Shown here: positions 12,521-26,202 of the stretch, piece by piece | Layout: every line of letters begins with the position of its first letter | Position numbering within the stretch: position 1 is the stretch's first letter | From: Elysia chlorotica | Lineage: Eukaryota > Mollusca > Gastropoda > Plakobranchidae | Reading direction: 5' to 3' | NCBI GenBank assembly: GCA_003991915.1 | Contig: RQTK01000077.1 | Span: forward strand, 348,000 to 411,999 | Length of the DNA stretch: 64,000 nt | Made by a program: the position numbers and the translations under genes | Notes under the pieces: generated by a model | Database searches by the model: none | The model's input: only the letters and a program-made list of their open reading frames with translations | What the model was told of the DNA's origin: nothing

Positions 12521-13327
12521 TATAAGAATGATAATTATTTATTGCAGCTGGGCCCTGGTCTCGTGTATGTTCGAGGTGGCCTTGTGATTTTTTTTAAGGA
12601 CGTTAACAACGTTTAGATACTTCGGATTTTCTCTGTTACATCCGCCTATCTCTCAGCTTTACGTGGATACCTGATTTGTCGTGTTTTCACAATTTAAGTC
12701 TTTCAAACTGCTGATTAAAGTTGGATACCTCCGAACAACTCGGTCTGTNTTTCTACAAATTTAGACCTGGGGAATTCGGGACATATGGATGCTGAATCCT
12801 AATCTAGATCTAAATCTAGGCTGTAGCTCTGGATTCTGATCTAGTTGGTACCTGAGAATTGATCAAGATCTAGATAACAATTAAATCTGATTTCGCGATA
12901 TCATGTCTGGAACCAACTAGATATCGATCTATTTTCGGTTATCAACTCGAATTACGATTTATAGCTTGTCGTTTAGATCTAGCTAGACCTAACTTCATTG
13001 ATAAATCATCTGGTGAAAGAGTACTCAGTTATGCTGTTTACAGTGGAATATATCGAGGTTGGTGATATTGTAGATAACTATTCTATACAATATTTTGAAG
13101 TATGAGGAAGTGGGCCAATAGTAGTTAGTATTTTTAACGGGCAGCATTTCCGATATTCTAAAATGTACGACATTTAAAAAAATCTATGTAAAATCAACCA
13201 AATAANTTAGAAAAATCATTTGAACATATATGTACAGATTTAATGTGAAATTAAAAGCACACAAAAATGAAGCCTCTATCTTCATTAGAAATGAAAATAC
13301 AATTTTTTAAAATGCCTTAACATAGCC

Positions 13328-13480
13328 AGTACGGGGGAGACACGCAGACTTAATTCACAGGGCCGGGTGAGTTAAACTGACACCAACCCAACCCAACCCG
13401 TTGATAGCGAAATCGCCAGGGCTTGAACCTCCTGCGCTGGAAGCTGATGCTCTACCCCAGGGCTACCGCACCCCCAATTA
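13328..13480 (-). mobile_element. tRNA-derived SINE, head portion
   Basis: Reverse-complement reading gives GCGGTAGCCCTGGGGTAGAG and GGTTCAAGCC, matching boxes A and B of the same SINE family. The tail toward 13328 is truncated. Confidence 0.7.
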
Positions 13481-16400
13481 TCATGTGGAGTGTGGATTTT
13501 ATGACAATAATGTGTCCTTTGTGAAGACCAGCTTAATGCAGTAGACATCTACTAAACCAGGCTGCATTCAACAGTGACCTTCTAGTTCTGTGTCTCTATA
13601 GATGACTTATGAACAGAGCCAATACGCTCTAACATTTCCATCACACTTGACATTATTCCTCTAATAGAGTAACGCTGTAGTCACCGCCACAGTAACTACT
13701 TGACCTAGATCTACGTAGCACTCGACGAAAAAGTAACTCACTTATGAGGAAACAGTCCTTACATCTGAAGATTTTTTGGTTTACCTTTTAGTCACGTTTA
13801 GGCGTTTCCACCTTTAATATGATTAGAGCAGCTTTAGGCAAGGATAAAGGCCATCGAGGCAAATTGATTACTTAGAATTGGTAGGCGCAATTTTTCTTAG
13901 ACCCACAAGGCACGAGATGAACACTTTGGAAAAGTCGACAAAGTGCCTGTAAGATAGATCAATACAACTTTCCTGTGATTTCATTAACGAAGAATGGAAT
14001 AGGATTTGCCTTGAACGATTGAGAAAAAAAATTATAAAGTTATACTAGATGGACTCCATTTTATAGAGAATAGAACATAGTATGTTATTACCAAACATAA
14101 TTTGATTATTATCAGGGTGCAGAGATCTGAGAAGCAAAAATGTCTAAGACACTACTCTTTTAACTAACTGGTACGATAGCTCTATAATAAGGTATGTATG
14201 TGAGTAAATGAAACAAACCCGGAAGATCTAGAAATACATAATACATGGTTCTTAAAAGGCTAAGGAAAGACAGAAAGAGAATTAGACACATAATAGTGAT
14301 ATGTATATATAGTGTGTGAGACAAAATGGAAGAATCTATAAAGATAGACTTTTAAATAAAAAAAAGGATGAAAGAGAGACAGAAATAACGAGAGGGACGA
14401 GGAACATAAATTGATACCAAGAGATATTTCTTTACGTGCTCGGTAAATAAGCAGATCGATTTACCCGTTTCTGGAAGCGACACTTGCGGATGAATCTTTG
14501 ATGAGCTGATACTTGTCTTCACCGTGAATTTCTTCTGTCTTTTAAAACAAAGAACCAACGACGTCTAAAAATGGCCATGTGTGTAGTCTTCAACGATTTA
14601 TTTCTTTTAAACCATGGGCTGAGTACAGAAACTATAATCGCCTTTTGGTTTTTGTTTGGTTTGGTTTAAATATCCTCAGCATATGGTTTGGGCGAACTAA
14701 TTTTTAAAACAAAAGTCGAAGTGATAATATTACGACGTAAGTTCATTTATCCTACATAGGAAAATATAGGTTTGGCTCACTTCAACAAATTTAATACCAC
14801 GAGTAGACGCTATTGGCTTTTATAAATAATTATATAAAAAAAACAACAACAAAAACACTATCATCGCCCAACTCTTAGCACCTAGTATGACAGCACATCT
14901 GAAGAGATCACTCGGAAATTGCTTGAAAAATTAATGCCTTATGATTGGAAAGAAATTATAATTATAATGATGTCTACTTAATATCCGGGTTAACATTTTC
15001 ATTAAAGTTTTTTTTTCTATAACTGTTTGGTAGTAACTGAAAAGTCAATAAATTTTGCGTTAACTCAACTAGGTTATTTCTAAGGACTCTGAAGGATGCA
15101 TTACTGTTGGTAAATCAAAATATTAGAAAACAATACTGAACAAATAAAACAAATAAAACATATTGGGCAAAATAAGAAACAGCACGAGTAAAACACGAAC
15201 ATGTAAGATTTTCTGCTGTTATTTGTTTCATTAGCACAATTTTGTTACAAATCTTATTTTTGCACCTGTCAGTTATTACGACGGACATAAACTTGCAGTT
15301 AAAATAGTTGTTTACCATCTAAGGTTGAAACAAAAGTTCACTCACATCAACAAATTTATTGGTACGATTGTAAACGGACCCTTTTACCAAGCCTTTTAAA
15401 ATCCTAAAAAAAATTCTGTCCGGCCTCTCATTCTCGTTAGTTATGAATAACAACGTTTTAGATGGGACTGCTGTAGGCATTGTGTCAATAAATCAATAAG
15501 AAGATTTGGCTAATGGTTGTAAAATTTCATTTTAATGTTAATATATTTATGATTAAGTTATAAACTGTCTCTGCAATTTTTTGCGAGTTTTACAAAAAGG
15601 GTCTTGGAGAAATTAGAAACTTAAAAAAGTTGTGTGCGTGTGTTTTGAGGGTTCTGAATTGATAGTACATTTTCCTGTGAATTTGAGATGTAAATTATAT
15701 AAAGAAAAGAGAAAAAAAAATCTTCCTGCGTTCCCATAAAATAATACAAAATTCACCGTAATTGAGAGTAACCGAAATTTTAAAGATAATAATGAAAAGC
15801 AATATTTTGAACTAATTCTTTATGTTATTACCGTATCAGTGTTTTTTCCGGCGAAGAAAATCGGGAGGTCAGATTTGGTGAAGCCCATTTATCTTTACCT
15901 GAAGGTGGATAGTTGTTTCTTTACTTAGACTTGCTTAGACCAGTCGACTGTCTAGTACAATAATTGTCTCTTTGAAAAGCTTTGTCGTTTCTCGTCGTCA
16001 TGATGATTATGCCCAAAAATAATGATTCACTAATTCTTTATGTTATTACCGTATCAGTGGGTTTTTTTTTCCGGCGAAGATTCTGAACCATCAATGTTTC
16101 TATATAATTAACGCTATAGTCATATAAACTTGTCCAGTTAATGATATTTTCCTAGCGACTGTAACATTGAAGAAAAAAAAAACATCAAACGTTTCCTAAC
16201 TACGGGTACAATCGTTTATATTATTCCTTTATTAAAGCTATTTAAATATTATAATCATTATGTTTCTTTTGTTCGTTGGTTTACTGACTTTAATCGCCTT
16301 CAACGAGACCATTTTTCTGGCGTTGAAAGCCATTGGAGGCCTTAGAAATCTTCAGCTCTCAATCCGTCCTTTGCCAAATGAAGCCGCAGCTATTACTTTG

Positions 16401-17150
16401 AGCAAAGTAAACCAGGCGTACTGGTGTTCTGGCTTAATCACAGGGTCGCTCTCCATTGGTCAGTGGCATTATTCCAGGGGCGCGGGCAGTGTAGATGACC
16501 GTTACTGATGTGTCACCCACTGCTTGACCGACGCATTAAGACACTGGGCAGTGGACACTATCGGGAGCGCAGCTGGACTGACTTTTAATCAAACATGAGT
16601 CATGAAGGCCTTGGAAGATTGGACTCTCTGACAAGCCTGGACTTCATCAATCTGTGCAAATGAGTTTTTAAAAAATGGGATTAACTGGCAAAAAAAAAGA
16701 AAGAAAATGAGACGAAGACAGTTTGACTAAAGACTAGAATTAGCATTATGTTATGAATCGCTAAACAAAGTAGGGTCATTGAGAGAAACCAGATTTGTCT
16801 TCACACACTCTCCCTTTTTTCTGTCAATCGCTATCCCTGCATGTCCGTCTGTTTGTCTCATCTTGTTTCTTTTTCGTTTTCTCACTTTTCGCTAACTCTA
16901 TTTTGTTGTTGTTCGTTTATTCTTTACTCTCTGAGGTTCATTTTAGCCTGAAATATTTATTTTATATAATCTTCATCGCAAAGACGATTTTTGCATCAAA
17001 CTGCATAGACAAAAAAGCAATGGGTAATAGAACCCTATATTGATAATTTACAAACGATGACTGTGGCACAGGATAACAAGTTAAGACATTGTAATGTGTA
17101 TAAAGTATAATGCAACACTAACATACGTGTCCCGCAGACATTTTTGTCCA
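13481..17150. other. Non-coding stretch with short direct repeat and GC-richer island
   Basis: A segment of about 55 bases containing ATTACCGTATCAGTG and TTCCGGCGAAGA occurs at 15812 and again at 16030. The part 16290-16620 is richer in GC and carries an 82-codon frame without recognisable motif; it may be a conserved non-coding element. Confidence 0.4.
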
Positions 17151-17179
17151 AACACAGTTTAGCGTTTTGCATTTAAAAA

Positions 17180-17540
17180 AAACTCTAGTCCTGCCTTGCT
17201 GCTATTAAACATCTTTCCTTTATTGCACCGTGTCCAACCACATTTAGTTCACTGACCAGGAATCTCTCAGGCAAGACGACGAGACCAAGTGGTACTCGAT
17301 CGAGTCCGACTTGGACATTCTCATCTTACTCATGCTTTTCTATTGAGAGGTGAAGAGCCTCCACTGTGTCATACCTGCAACTGTCAATTTTCCATTAGTC
17401 ACATTTTGGTTGATTGTCCGTTTTTTTACCGGGATAGAAATTTGTACCTGGCTTCCAAGCCTCTAGAGAGCATATTTACTTATGTTAGTCCTCAGCGTCT
17501 AATTTTTTTTCTAATAAATAGGCAAAAATTGGTTTAACAG
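17180..17540 (+). mobile_element. 5'-truncated LINE fragment (I/Jockey-like C-terminal end)
   Basis: The frame from 17289 reads RVRLGHSHLTHAFLLRGEEPP, then CHTCN...SHILVDC, a zinc-knuckle-like C-x2-C...H...C motif. The RLGHxxLTH and EHIL.EC pattern is typical of the region after the RNase H domain in I/Jockey-type non-LTR retrotransposons. Recognisable sequence begins around 17180 and the ORF stops at 17537, followed by a (GA)n tract. No reverse transcriptase remains, so this is a dead fragment. Confidence 0.75.
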
Positions 17541-17549
17541 GTTGTGGAA

Positions 17550-17553
<4 letters not shown>

Positions 17554-17601
<48 letters not shown>

Positions 17602-17620
17602 GAAAGAGAGAGAGACAGAT
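17554..17620. repeat. (GA)n microsatellite after LINE fragment
   Basis: A GA run starts about 15 bases past the LINE ORF stop and passes into degenerate GA-rich sequence to about 17760. Confidence 0.9.
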
Positions 17621-18616
17621 AGATTGAGAGACAGACTGACCTACTGACATTCCGACAGAGACACAGACAGAAAGACACTGAGAAGGAGAGAGAAACAGAG
17701 AATAGGGAGAGCGATAGAGGGAAAGGAGAAGACAGGGAGGAAGTGAGGCACCGAGAGACGTATATAATCCTAATAGGAAAAGTCAAGTCAGAGAAAAAAA
17801 GATAAATGAAAGATGAATGGAATGGAAGAGATAGTTATGGAAAGCTCTTTAGTGAAAACAATATAATGGGTTTTTATGCAATTCGAATTACTACATTTTT
17901 TTTCTTTCTAAAATGTGAATTTATACTAAAACTGTTAAATGTTTAATGCGGCCGCAAAGCCCGGCAAAATATTTAATCATTCTTAATCTCGATTGCATAA
18001 AAAAACATACCTGTCTTTGCACTTCTCAAATGATACTTTTAACACAGCGAAAAATAAATAAAATAAAATATTGTTTTTATTTCACCAATGCTTTTGTAGT
18101 ATTTTGATATTACTGGTAAACTACCTTTGTCTATATTTTGGACTTGAACTTATAATGTAAGGCCCTTTGAAGAAAACTCTATCCAAAGCTCAATGTTAAT
18201 GCCCAGGAGCTCACCAAAAGCCAACAGCTGTCCCACAGACCACATGATTAGACAGAAGTGCATCTGTAATCCATCATGTTATTTCCGCATGTTGGGCCCA
18301 AAGCAATAGAATCAAACACAGCTCAATCATGCCGGAGTGATTGCGACAGCTTGGCTTCAAATAATTGTATGAACTAGCGATTCGTTTGCGATGAAAATGA
18401 CCAATGACAAGGATAAGAGGGCAGGTTCTGGGACAGACTGATGGGCAACTGGAGAGGTATCTAACATCAAGGGAAAATAAAGACTAGAATCGGCTATGAT
18501 GTGAAAGTTTGCATAGCACGGTGTCGAATTCATTTTAACGAGTTTAAATGTATATAATTTTAAATTTTACAGATGGAGGGAGAGGGAGGATGTAGAGATA
18601 TAGAGGGATAGATAGA

Positions 18617-18792
<176 letters not shown>

Positions 18793-19067
18793 GTGAGTAA
18801 TAGAAAGAGAGAAAGTTGAAACTTAGTACCTCTTTTCGGATCCATGAGCATAATGTGTGCTACTTCAGGTAAAAACTGTTGAAACATTTTTGGAAGAGCA
18901 TATAGGTGGACTTTAATAACTACTTTGTCTTCAAATAGGCTTCTTCAGGAGTTTTCATATCATGTCAATTCATCTCGTTGCCACCTTTTCTTAAAAATTA
19001 AAATATATATTTAAACAACGTGAAAATTGCTATAATTGCATTGTTTAAATTTCTTTTTCTACCACAG

Positions 19068-19481
19068 GTTACGTCCGGATTGCAGAACCCTTGCAAAATG
19101 TCGTCGTGCAAGAAGGACAAAGGGCAAAGTTCGTTTGCAAAATCGACGTCCATGACCTTGACCTCCAGAGGTTAAAGGTCTTATGGAAGATCAATGGGCG
19201 TTTCTTTCGCGCTGAGCCCAGCCGTGGGGGTCACGTGATAGGCGGGGATGCCGCCCACGAGGAAGGCGGGTACATGGACCTGGAAGATTCCTTCGATGAT
19301 CTGGAGGATGCTGAGGACTACGAGGAGCCTGGAGGTAACAGGCGGTTGATCTTCAAGCAGGACCGGGGCTGGCACACACTCATCGTGCGGAAGACGCGCG
19401 TGCATGATGCTGGGATCTACTCGTGCATCGCCAGTGTGGGCCTCGACACGGACAAGAGCAGCGCGCATCTCAAAATAGAGA
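19068..19481 (+). CDS. Exon: last Ig domain (Ig6-like) with acidic insert
   Basis: The acceptor is a pyrimidine-rich tract ending in ACAG; the donor is A|GTGAGT. The exon enters and leaves in phase 1. It encodes 137 full residues, with the Ig core cysteines at residues 23 and 119, the core Trp at 39 and the DAGIYSC motif ending at 119. The pattern RI..EP.N....GQ.A.F near the start matches Ig6 of neuroglian. Cys-Cys spacing of 96 residues is about 40 longer than in an ordinary I-set domain; the extra is a Gly/Asp/Glu-rich stretch at roughly residues 50-92. The exon is GC-rich within an AT-rich intron setting. Confidence 0.93.
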
Positions 19482-22400
19482 GTGAGTGGTGTAAAACTAT
19501 AGCTGGCTTGTTTGTGGGTTGGTTTACTTAGATTTGTTTTTAGAAACCATATTATTTCGTTGGCATGCTCCAAACATAATGTTTAAAAATTGTATGTGCT
19601 GTTTTTAATGAGACAAAAGCAAGTCTAACCAAGACATATTCCTCCGTTGGTAACATTTGCACTGATACTAACTCAATAAATCGAGGGCTTTCTGGTTTGA
19701 CACAAAGTCGAACCTGTCCTCATATAAACTAGCGAGAGTGAGTGGTGTAAAACTATAGCTTGGTTGTTTCTGAGTTGGTTGTTTGGTGGGTTGTTTTTTT
19801 CCTTAGGTTGATTTAAAAAAATCATGTGGGCATACTCCAAAACAATCTCTGCTGTTTCACAGAGACAAAACAAGGATAATCAGAAGTTCTCTAACTGTTG
19901 GTTTAATTTTTTTTTCTGATACTGACTCAATAAAATAATAGAAATGTTTATGGTTTGACAAGGATTCGAACCTGTCCTCATTATAAACTAGCGCTATGCC
20001 GACTGAGCTACGTTCCTACAACCTCTACCGACTTCTAACCCTGATCCCATCCCTGAAATAAAGGTAAAATATACACACATTATTGTTTACAATACTAAAG
20101 CTTAACAAAAATATTTATGTTTAAAAGCATAACATAACTGCCAAAGAGAAAATCAGTGAATAAAAATGAAATATTAATTCTGTAAAGCTTCATTGTTTCA
20201 AAAACAAACTCGCGGTCTCTTCAGTGATAAGTGCATTTGTGAGCATAAAGTCTACCATTTTAACATTACTTGCTCNNNNNNNNNNNNNNNNNNNNNNNNN
20301 NTTTCGTTAGCAAAACCAGGGACATAAAACTTACCAAAAGTTAAAAGAGCTAAACCAATTGAAGCAAAAAAAACAACTTCACTTTGCATACTTTAGGTGC
20401 CCCAGATCCACCAAACAACGTGAAGCTTGTAAGTTGCCATGGGAATTCAGCTGCTTTGTCCTGGAACCCTGGAGAGGAAAATGGGAACAAAGTGATAGAG
20501 TTCCAGGTCCAGTTCAACACGTCAGACAACCCTGATGTGTGGTACGTATTATGTGCGAGACTGTGTAAGGCTGTGTTTACAAACACCTTTATCATTCATC
20601 AAAACGTGTTTATTTATACGTGATTAATAACCAATACAATTCAACATGTAATAGCTAGTCCTTGAAATAAATGCCTGACCGAAACCATCACCTAAGTCAA
20701 GAGGCAAAAGCAATATCGAGAAGCATAAGTGTATTAAAAAGCCACATGTAAAGCACCGTAACATACTTTATGCTTTTGTTAAAACATCTCAATTTTGTAT
20801 CATTTGAAAGAAGCTTGGATTTTTGTAATTTGTTTTATTTTTAATGAAATTAAAGTAATTCCGAAAGCAAATCACACCCTAATATACACTTGAAGCGTTA
20901 GATCCAGAGCTACGATCAATTTGATTTCAACATTACCTTTCACGTTACTTCGTGATCGCATCAACCGTTTAATAGTATTGGTACAGATATCACATACATC
21001 GTTAAAACCATATAGCATAACTATATGGGATTCAATAGACCAATAAAGGACGTCAATGCCCATAGAGGGTACATGTTTTTGACTGATCTCTTTATTCAAA
21101 TAACATTGTTTATACGCTTTCATTACACGATTAATTTAGACAGAGAGTAAAAACAACACAAACAACACGAAAAGCAGGATATAAATCTCATATCTATTGT
21201 TATCTTAACAGCTTTGTTGTGTTGCGGAAAAGACATATCTATTAGTATTGCTAATTTACGGTACGTGTAATTCTGATTCCACAAAAATAACCATAGAGAT
21301 CTAAATTCCTACTTATCTTTTTCCACCGTCAGGCACGACTTTGAGGAAAGGTTTGATCAGAAGTCCCGGATGGTGACCCTTGAACTTTACCCCGGGCTAA
21401 CCTACTCGTTCCGGGTGAAAGCCAGAAACGTTCTGGGCTCCAGCAAGCCCAGCATTCCCGCTGACCGGAAGTGCACAACTCCCCCTGATCGGCCAGACCG
21501 GAACCCGCGCAATGTGCGCACCAACACCGGCGTGAAGGGGACCTTGGTCATAGAGTGGACGGTAAGTTAGCGCCTCTTGCCTGTTGGGACATAACTATTT
21601 AGGTTGTGATAGTAACGACGATAGATTGTATAGCGAACGACTCCTCTAAGAAAAGCTAAAACCTGTCCAATATAAACACACATGGGCGAGAGAAGTTCAT
21701 CCACACAGGCAATTTTCACAGACACTCTCATAAATAGTACACTTAATTAATAATACATTTTATGGCGTCTCTTTAAGAAAAGCTCAGCGCGCTTTACAAT
21801 TTGAAAAGGCATTGCAAGAAACATCCACGCAGAAAACGTATGCACCAAGAAAATGATATACCCACATTCATAATTACACGACCAAAACATTGTTTTATCC
21901 TACACAAAAGCCCATGAGCCGCTTGCACTTCCACGGGCTGAGGTTCCTGTACCGTTTTCTAGATTACCGACAACACTTAAGCATAATGTAATAATTATTT
22001 CTGTCACAAACGTTTTTCTAGATTACCGACAACACTAATCTTAAGCATACCACAATAATTATTTCTGTTACGTCCACCAGCCGATGTTCCGGTACCGTTT
22101 TCTAGATTACCGACAACAGTTAAGCATACCACAATTATTATTTCTATCACCACGTCCACCAGTCGATGTTCTGGTACCGTTTTCTAGATTACCGACAACA
22201 CTAAAGCAACAATAATTATTTCTGTCACGTTCAATAACCGAAAAGACTTTAGCACTTCCGCGATCCCATGTTTCAGTACTGTTTTCTAGATTACCGACAA
22301 CACTAAAGCATTATGTTATAATGATTTCTGTCACGTCTACCAGCCGATGAGCCGGCTGCACTTCCACGGGCCGAGGTTCCGGTACCACGTCCACTGGCGG

Positions 22401-25400
22401 CCTCACGGCTCCTACAAGTGGAGCCACCGGTACGTGGACGACCCGGCCCAAGGCTTTCTCGACGTGGACACTGGCGACGTGTACCAGGTCTACGACCTAC
22501 AAGTCAAGGCCGAGAACTCCATGGGGGAGGCGCACCACCCAGCGTACATCTACCTGGGCCACTCTGGAGAGTCAGGTAAGTGAAATTAATTTAAATACAA
22601 CAGAATTCGGTAATCTTTATTTATAGCTCAGGGGAATCGACTTTTTTCTTACAAAAGAAGCATTAAAAAGGTTACCTCAACAAGAAAAGAAAAATATTAA
22701 GTAGAATTTTCACAGAGAGAATAATACATGTGATAATACACATATAAATCATAATATCCCAACATCGCAGATGAAGTTACTACAGTATTGCATATATGCA
22801 AAAACTCAAGTTGTGAAAACGTTAAAAAACGTACATAATATGTAATTAGCCCTTGTCGTTGATCGTGTTTTGTACCATTTTCCGTACGCGAGGGTTTTCT
22901 GTGAGTCCACATGTTTTTTTTATGTATTGTCAAATTAGAGGCTTTAGGAATCCATACGAATTCTTGAAATGGGGAACTATCTGAAATTGCAATGTAGTGT
23001 TTTGAGTTGGAATATTTTTTTAAGTTACTGGGATAATGTTTCACTCCTGTCATACTCCATCATCATAGCTGTGCCGGTTGGCGTTGGCGACTATGTCTCT
23101 CCACATTCTTCAAATCGGGAACAATCTGAAATTGCAATGTAGTATATTAAGATGGAATACTTTTTTATTCAGTGAATTTATTTTTCACTCCCGTCATACT
23201 ACTTGTCATCATGTAGTGCCGTGCCCGTTGGGGTCACTCAACATCTCCCTGCTCTCGAATTTCACAATCAGTTCGATCGCTTTGCTTCCACTGATAATCC
23301 TCCAAGCCCGTACCAATTTTTTTTCTTTGTCTTTTCTCGCTCTCTTTCAGTTAATTTTATCAGTTGTAATAACATTCTACTAGATATTCATTTATTCGAA
23401 TGTCCAGAGGATTTAGGAAAATATTCCTTCAAAACTCGTGAGTCTTTTTAAGTTTTTTTTTGTGTAAAGGATAGAGACATGAAAGCCAGTCTAAAATATA
23501 AAAAAATAATGACTTAGAATATGAACAATCCTCCGTGGAATAGACCGAACCTTCTAACGGCAAAGGTCACCACTCGGCTCACCGTCATCTACCTGGCTAC
23601 TTTGAGGGTCAGATTCTCATAGATATCTACCCGAATTATTGTTTACTGTCGTTACAATAAAGACAACAGTATAGCTGACGTATTTGCCCATAAATATAAC
23701 ATTTTGTTTGAGGTCAAGCAAGATTTCTGAAAGGGCATTGGAATCGTTTTTCTTGTGATTTTTTTTTTGCATACTGTCTTGCAAGTTTTAGATTTAGCTC
23801 CAACAATGCCCCATAATACTTCTCCGTTTCTCCCTACCTCTCTTCTCACTTATAATCCCACCATCTATGCCTGTCTGTCTGTATGTATTTTTGTCTTTCT
23901 GTATGAATGTCTTCTTCGCCATGTTACATTTTATAACAGAAACAGGGGTCTGTTGGCGTTAGATCGATCATGTCTCGTTTTTCCAAAGCATTTATTAACT
24001 GCACTTTCAGATTCTAAAAGATGCATAATGATATAAAACATTAATCTCGATTTTTAGTTTAGATAGTATACAACAAAAAATAATTAGTCGAGATAAAACA
24101 AAATATCGTTGTAACTTGTTAAAAATGATAAATTAACTTTATAAAAGTTGTGATAAGTAATACATTTTCTACCATTACAGTCGTGATAAAAAGCAATATA
24201 TATGCTGTCAGTTTATATAGCTGAGAATTTTTTTTTGGTTTTCAGTTAAAGAAAAAAAAAATATGTAAAGTAATTTTTGTCTTAGCCGTTTACTTATAAA
24301 ATATGTATATTTAAAATATAGCTCTGTTCCAGACGTGTGTAAGCGTTTATAAATTTCAAATTACATAGTTATGTTCTAGAGCTATCTCAAAGTATTCTAT
24401 CTAAAAGTATTGTAGATGAAGTGTCCAGACATAGATGAGTTTAAAATGCCTCTCAAAAACCAATCAAAATCAGAAAATGAAAGTGCAAATCGCTCTTACT
24501 TAGCGCTAATCTGTTTTATCTGTCTAGCTTTTATTTCATTAACTTTGCTGTTGTCACCAATTTAATGATTTCAAGAACCTTCGACGTAAGTTCCGATTTA
24601 TTTATTTACTTGAAAGAATAAAACGTCACGTGTTGTATTTCAACAGAACAAGTGTGTGTGATAGGTTAGCAGAAATTCAAGAAATGTTAAACGTACTACT
24701 TGTTCTAGAACATTGCGGCATGAATTTTAATCAAGATCCAACCTTTCACAATGCTAAGTCGTAAAGGTCAGAGATAGCTTACAGGCAGGATTGTATTTTA
24801 TCAGCAGGACAGTTGAAAGTGCTATCACCCATTTTTTTTTGTCTTCTTCCAAAGAAGGTCATTGGTTTTGTGAAGCTGTTAAATGTAAGAGAGCGAAAGG
24901 TCTGGTACCACCAAAGGACAGATAGATCCGACGTGCGTGGCAGGAGAAATTAAATTATTCTGGATGTACGTGCTACACGCAATGCCAGGAGAACGTGCGT
25001 CGACATCCATTTGTTTGGCCGTTTCCTGTTTTCTTTTTGTCCTTTCACTTTCGATCCTTCGCAGGGCAAACCTAGATTAGAGCCACATCTACAAGAAGAA
25101 AGGTTTTAGTTTAGAAGCGCACGGGAAAAACGTGGAATGTGTTTCGTGAGAAAAGTGAATTATGGTGCTAAAAAACCGCAGGGAATGGAGTAATGGAAAG
25201 AGATCCGAGGTTTCAAATCTAAAAAAAAGAATATAGTATGGATGGGATTTGGTTGCCTCTTCCTCTAAATAGTTGTTTTTTTCCAATGTTTGACATCATA
25301 ATTTTATCAGGTGTTATATAAAGTATAGTGTAGCTTACCTTCATTGCCAACCTCGGTTCTCTACTGATTTATTGAAGATCTGAAATGTTTGGTTCAGTAT

Positions 25401-26137
25401 AATAGGCTTAGATGTATGAAATATAGATCTATGTTTCACAGCCTTATTCAATTCTTTGGTGGTTGTCTTGGTTTCCATCGTTTTTGTTTTACTCCTCCTG
25501 TAATATCATACTTGAAACCGGAGTCGAAGAAAAAATAGAAAGTTGTTCAATTTATTTACCTTTTACCGCCTTAATTTGGTCTGTGGGCATTCATTGCCCT
25601 GCCTGGGCGACCTTCTAACGTGTTTCATCGGCCGTTAATGAGTTAATGGCGTTGGGATGTCCCCTCGGAGCCGCTTGCCAGACAAGCCCACGCAAAGACA
25701 GTCAGGATAAATAGGCTGTAGTCGAGCCTCATCATCTCCAGCTCCTGAGAAAACCTAGATGAGCGTGAATCTTCTGGGTCTAAAAGCTCTCACACACACA
25801 AAATAAGGATATAGGGATCGTGATAGCTTAGCTCTCTTCCCATCGTCGTCGTTTGTCTAGAGTCGTTTTAATTAAGTTGTCGTTGCGAAATTTGCCAATT
25901 GACGTTTTCATATAACTTATATTAATTTTCTTTGATTATGTCTCTTACATTTTTTTTTTCGCTTTATAGCTTATTTCCTTTCGTCTTGTTCTCTTTTTCT
26001 TCTTCTTCAATATCTTTTTTTTTATATTTATCTGCCACTTTCTAAGTAGAGAAAACATTATAAAGGGTAATAATATAGAATATATAACACACACTTTTTA
26101 GATTTGTAAAGCTTCGGGGATCTCTATTTCTAAATGG

Positions 26138-26202
<65 letters not shown>

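Noticed and set aside
16260..16508. 82-codon frame with hydrophobic start, considered as signal-peptide exon
   Set aside because: The hydrophobic part is AT-rich and not followed by a recognisable domain or a consensus donor in frame.
19181..19573. 130-codon minus-strand open frame
   Set aside because: Antisense shadow of the GC-rich Ig6 exon, whose + strand reading has family motifs and splice sites.
19945..20018. tRNA gene on the minus strand
   Set aside because: Boxes A and B are good, but the acceptor ends do not pair and the anticodon arm is malformed; part is shared with the nearby duplication. A SINE head is a better fit.
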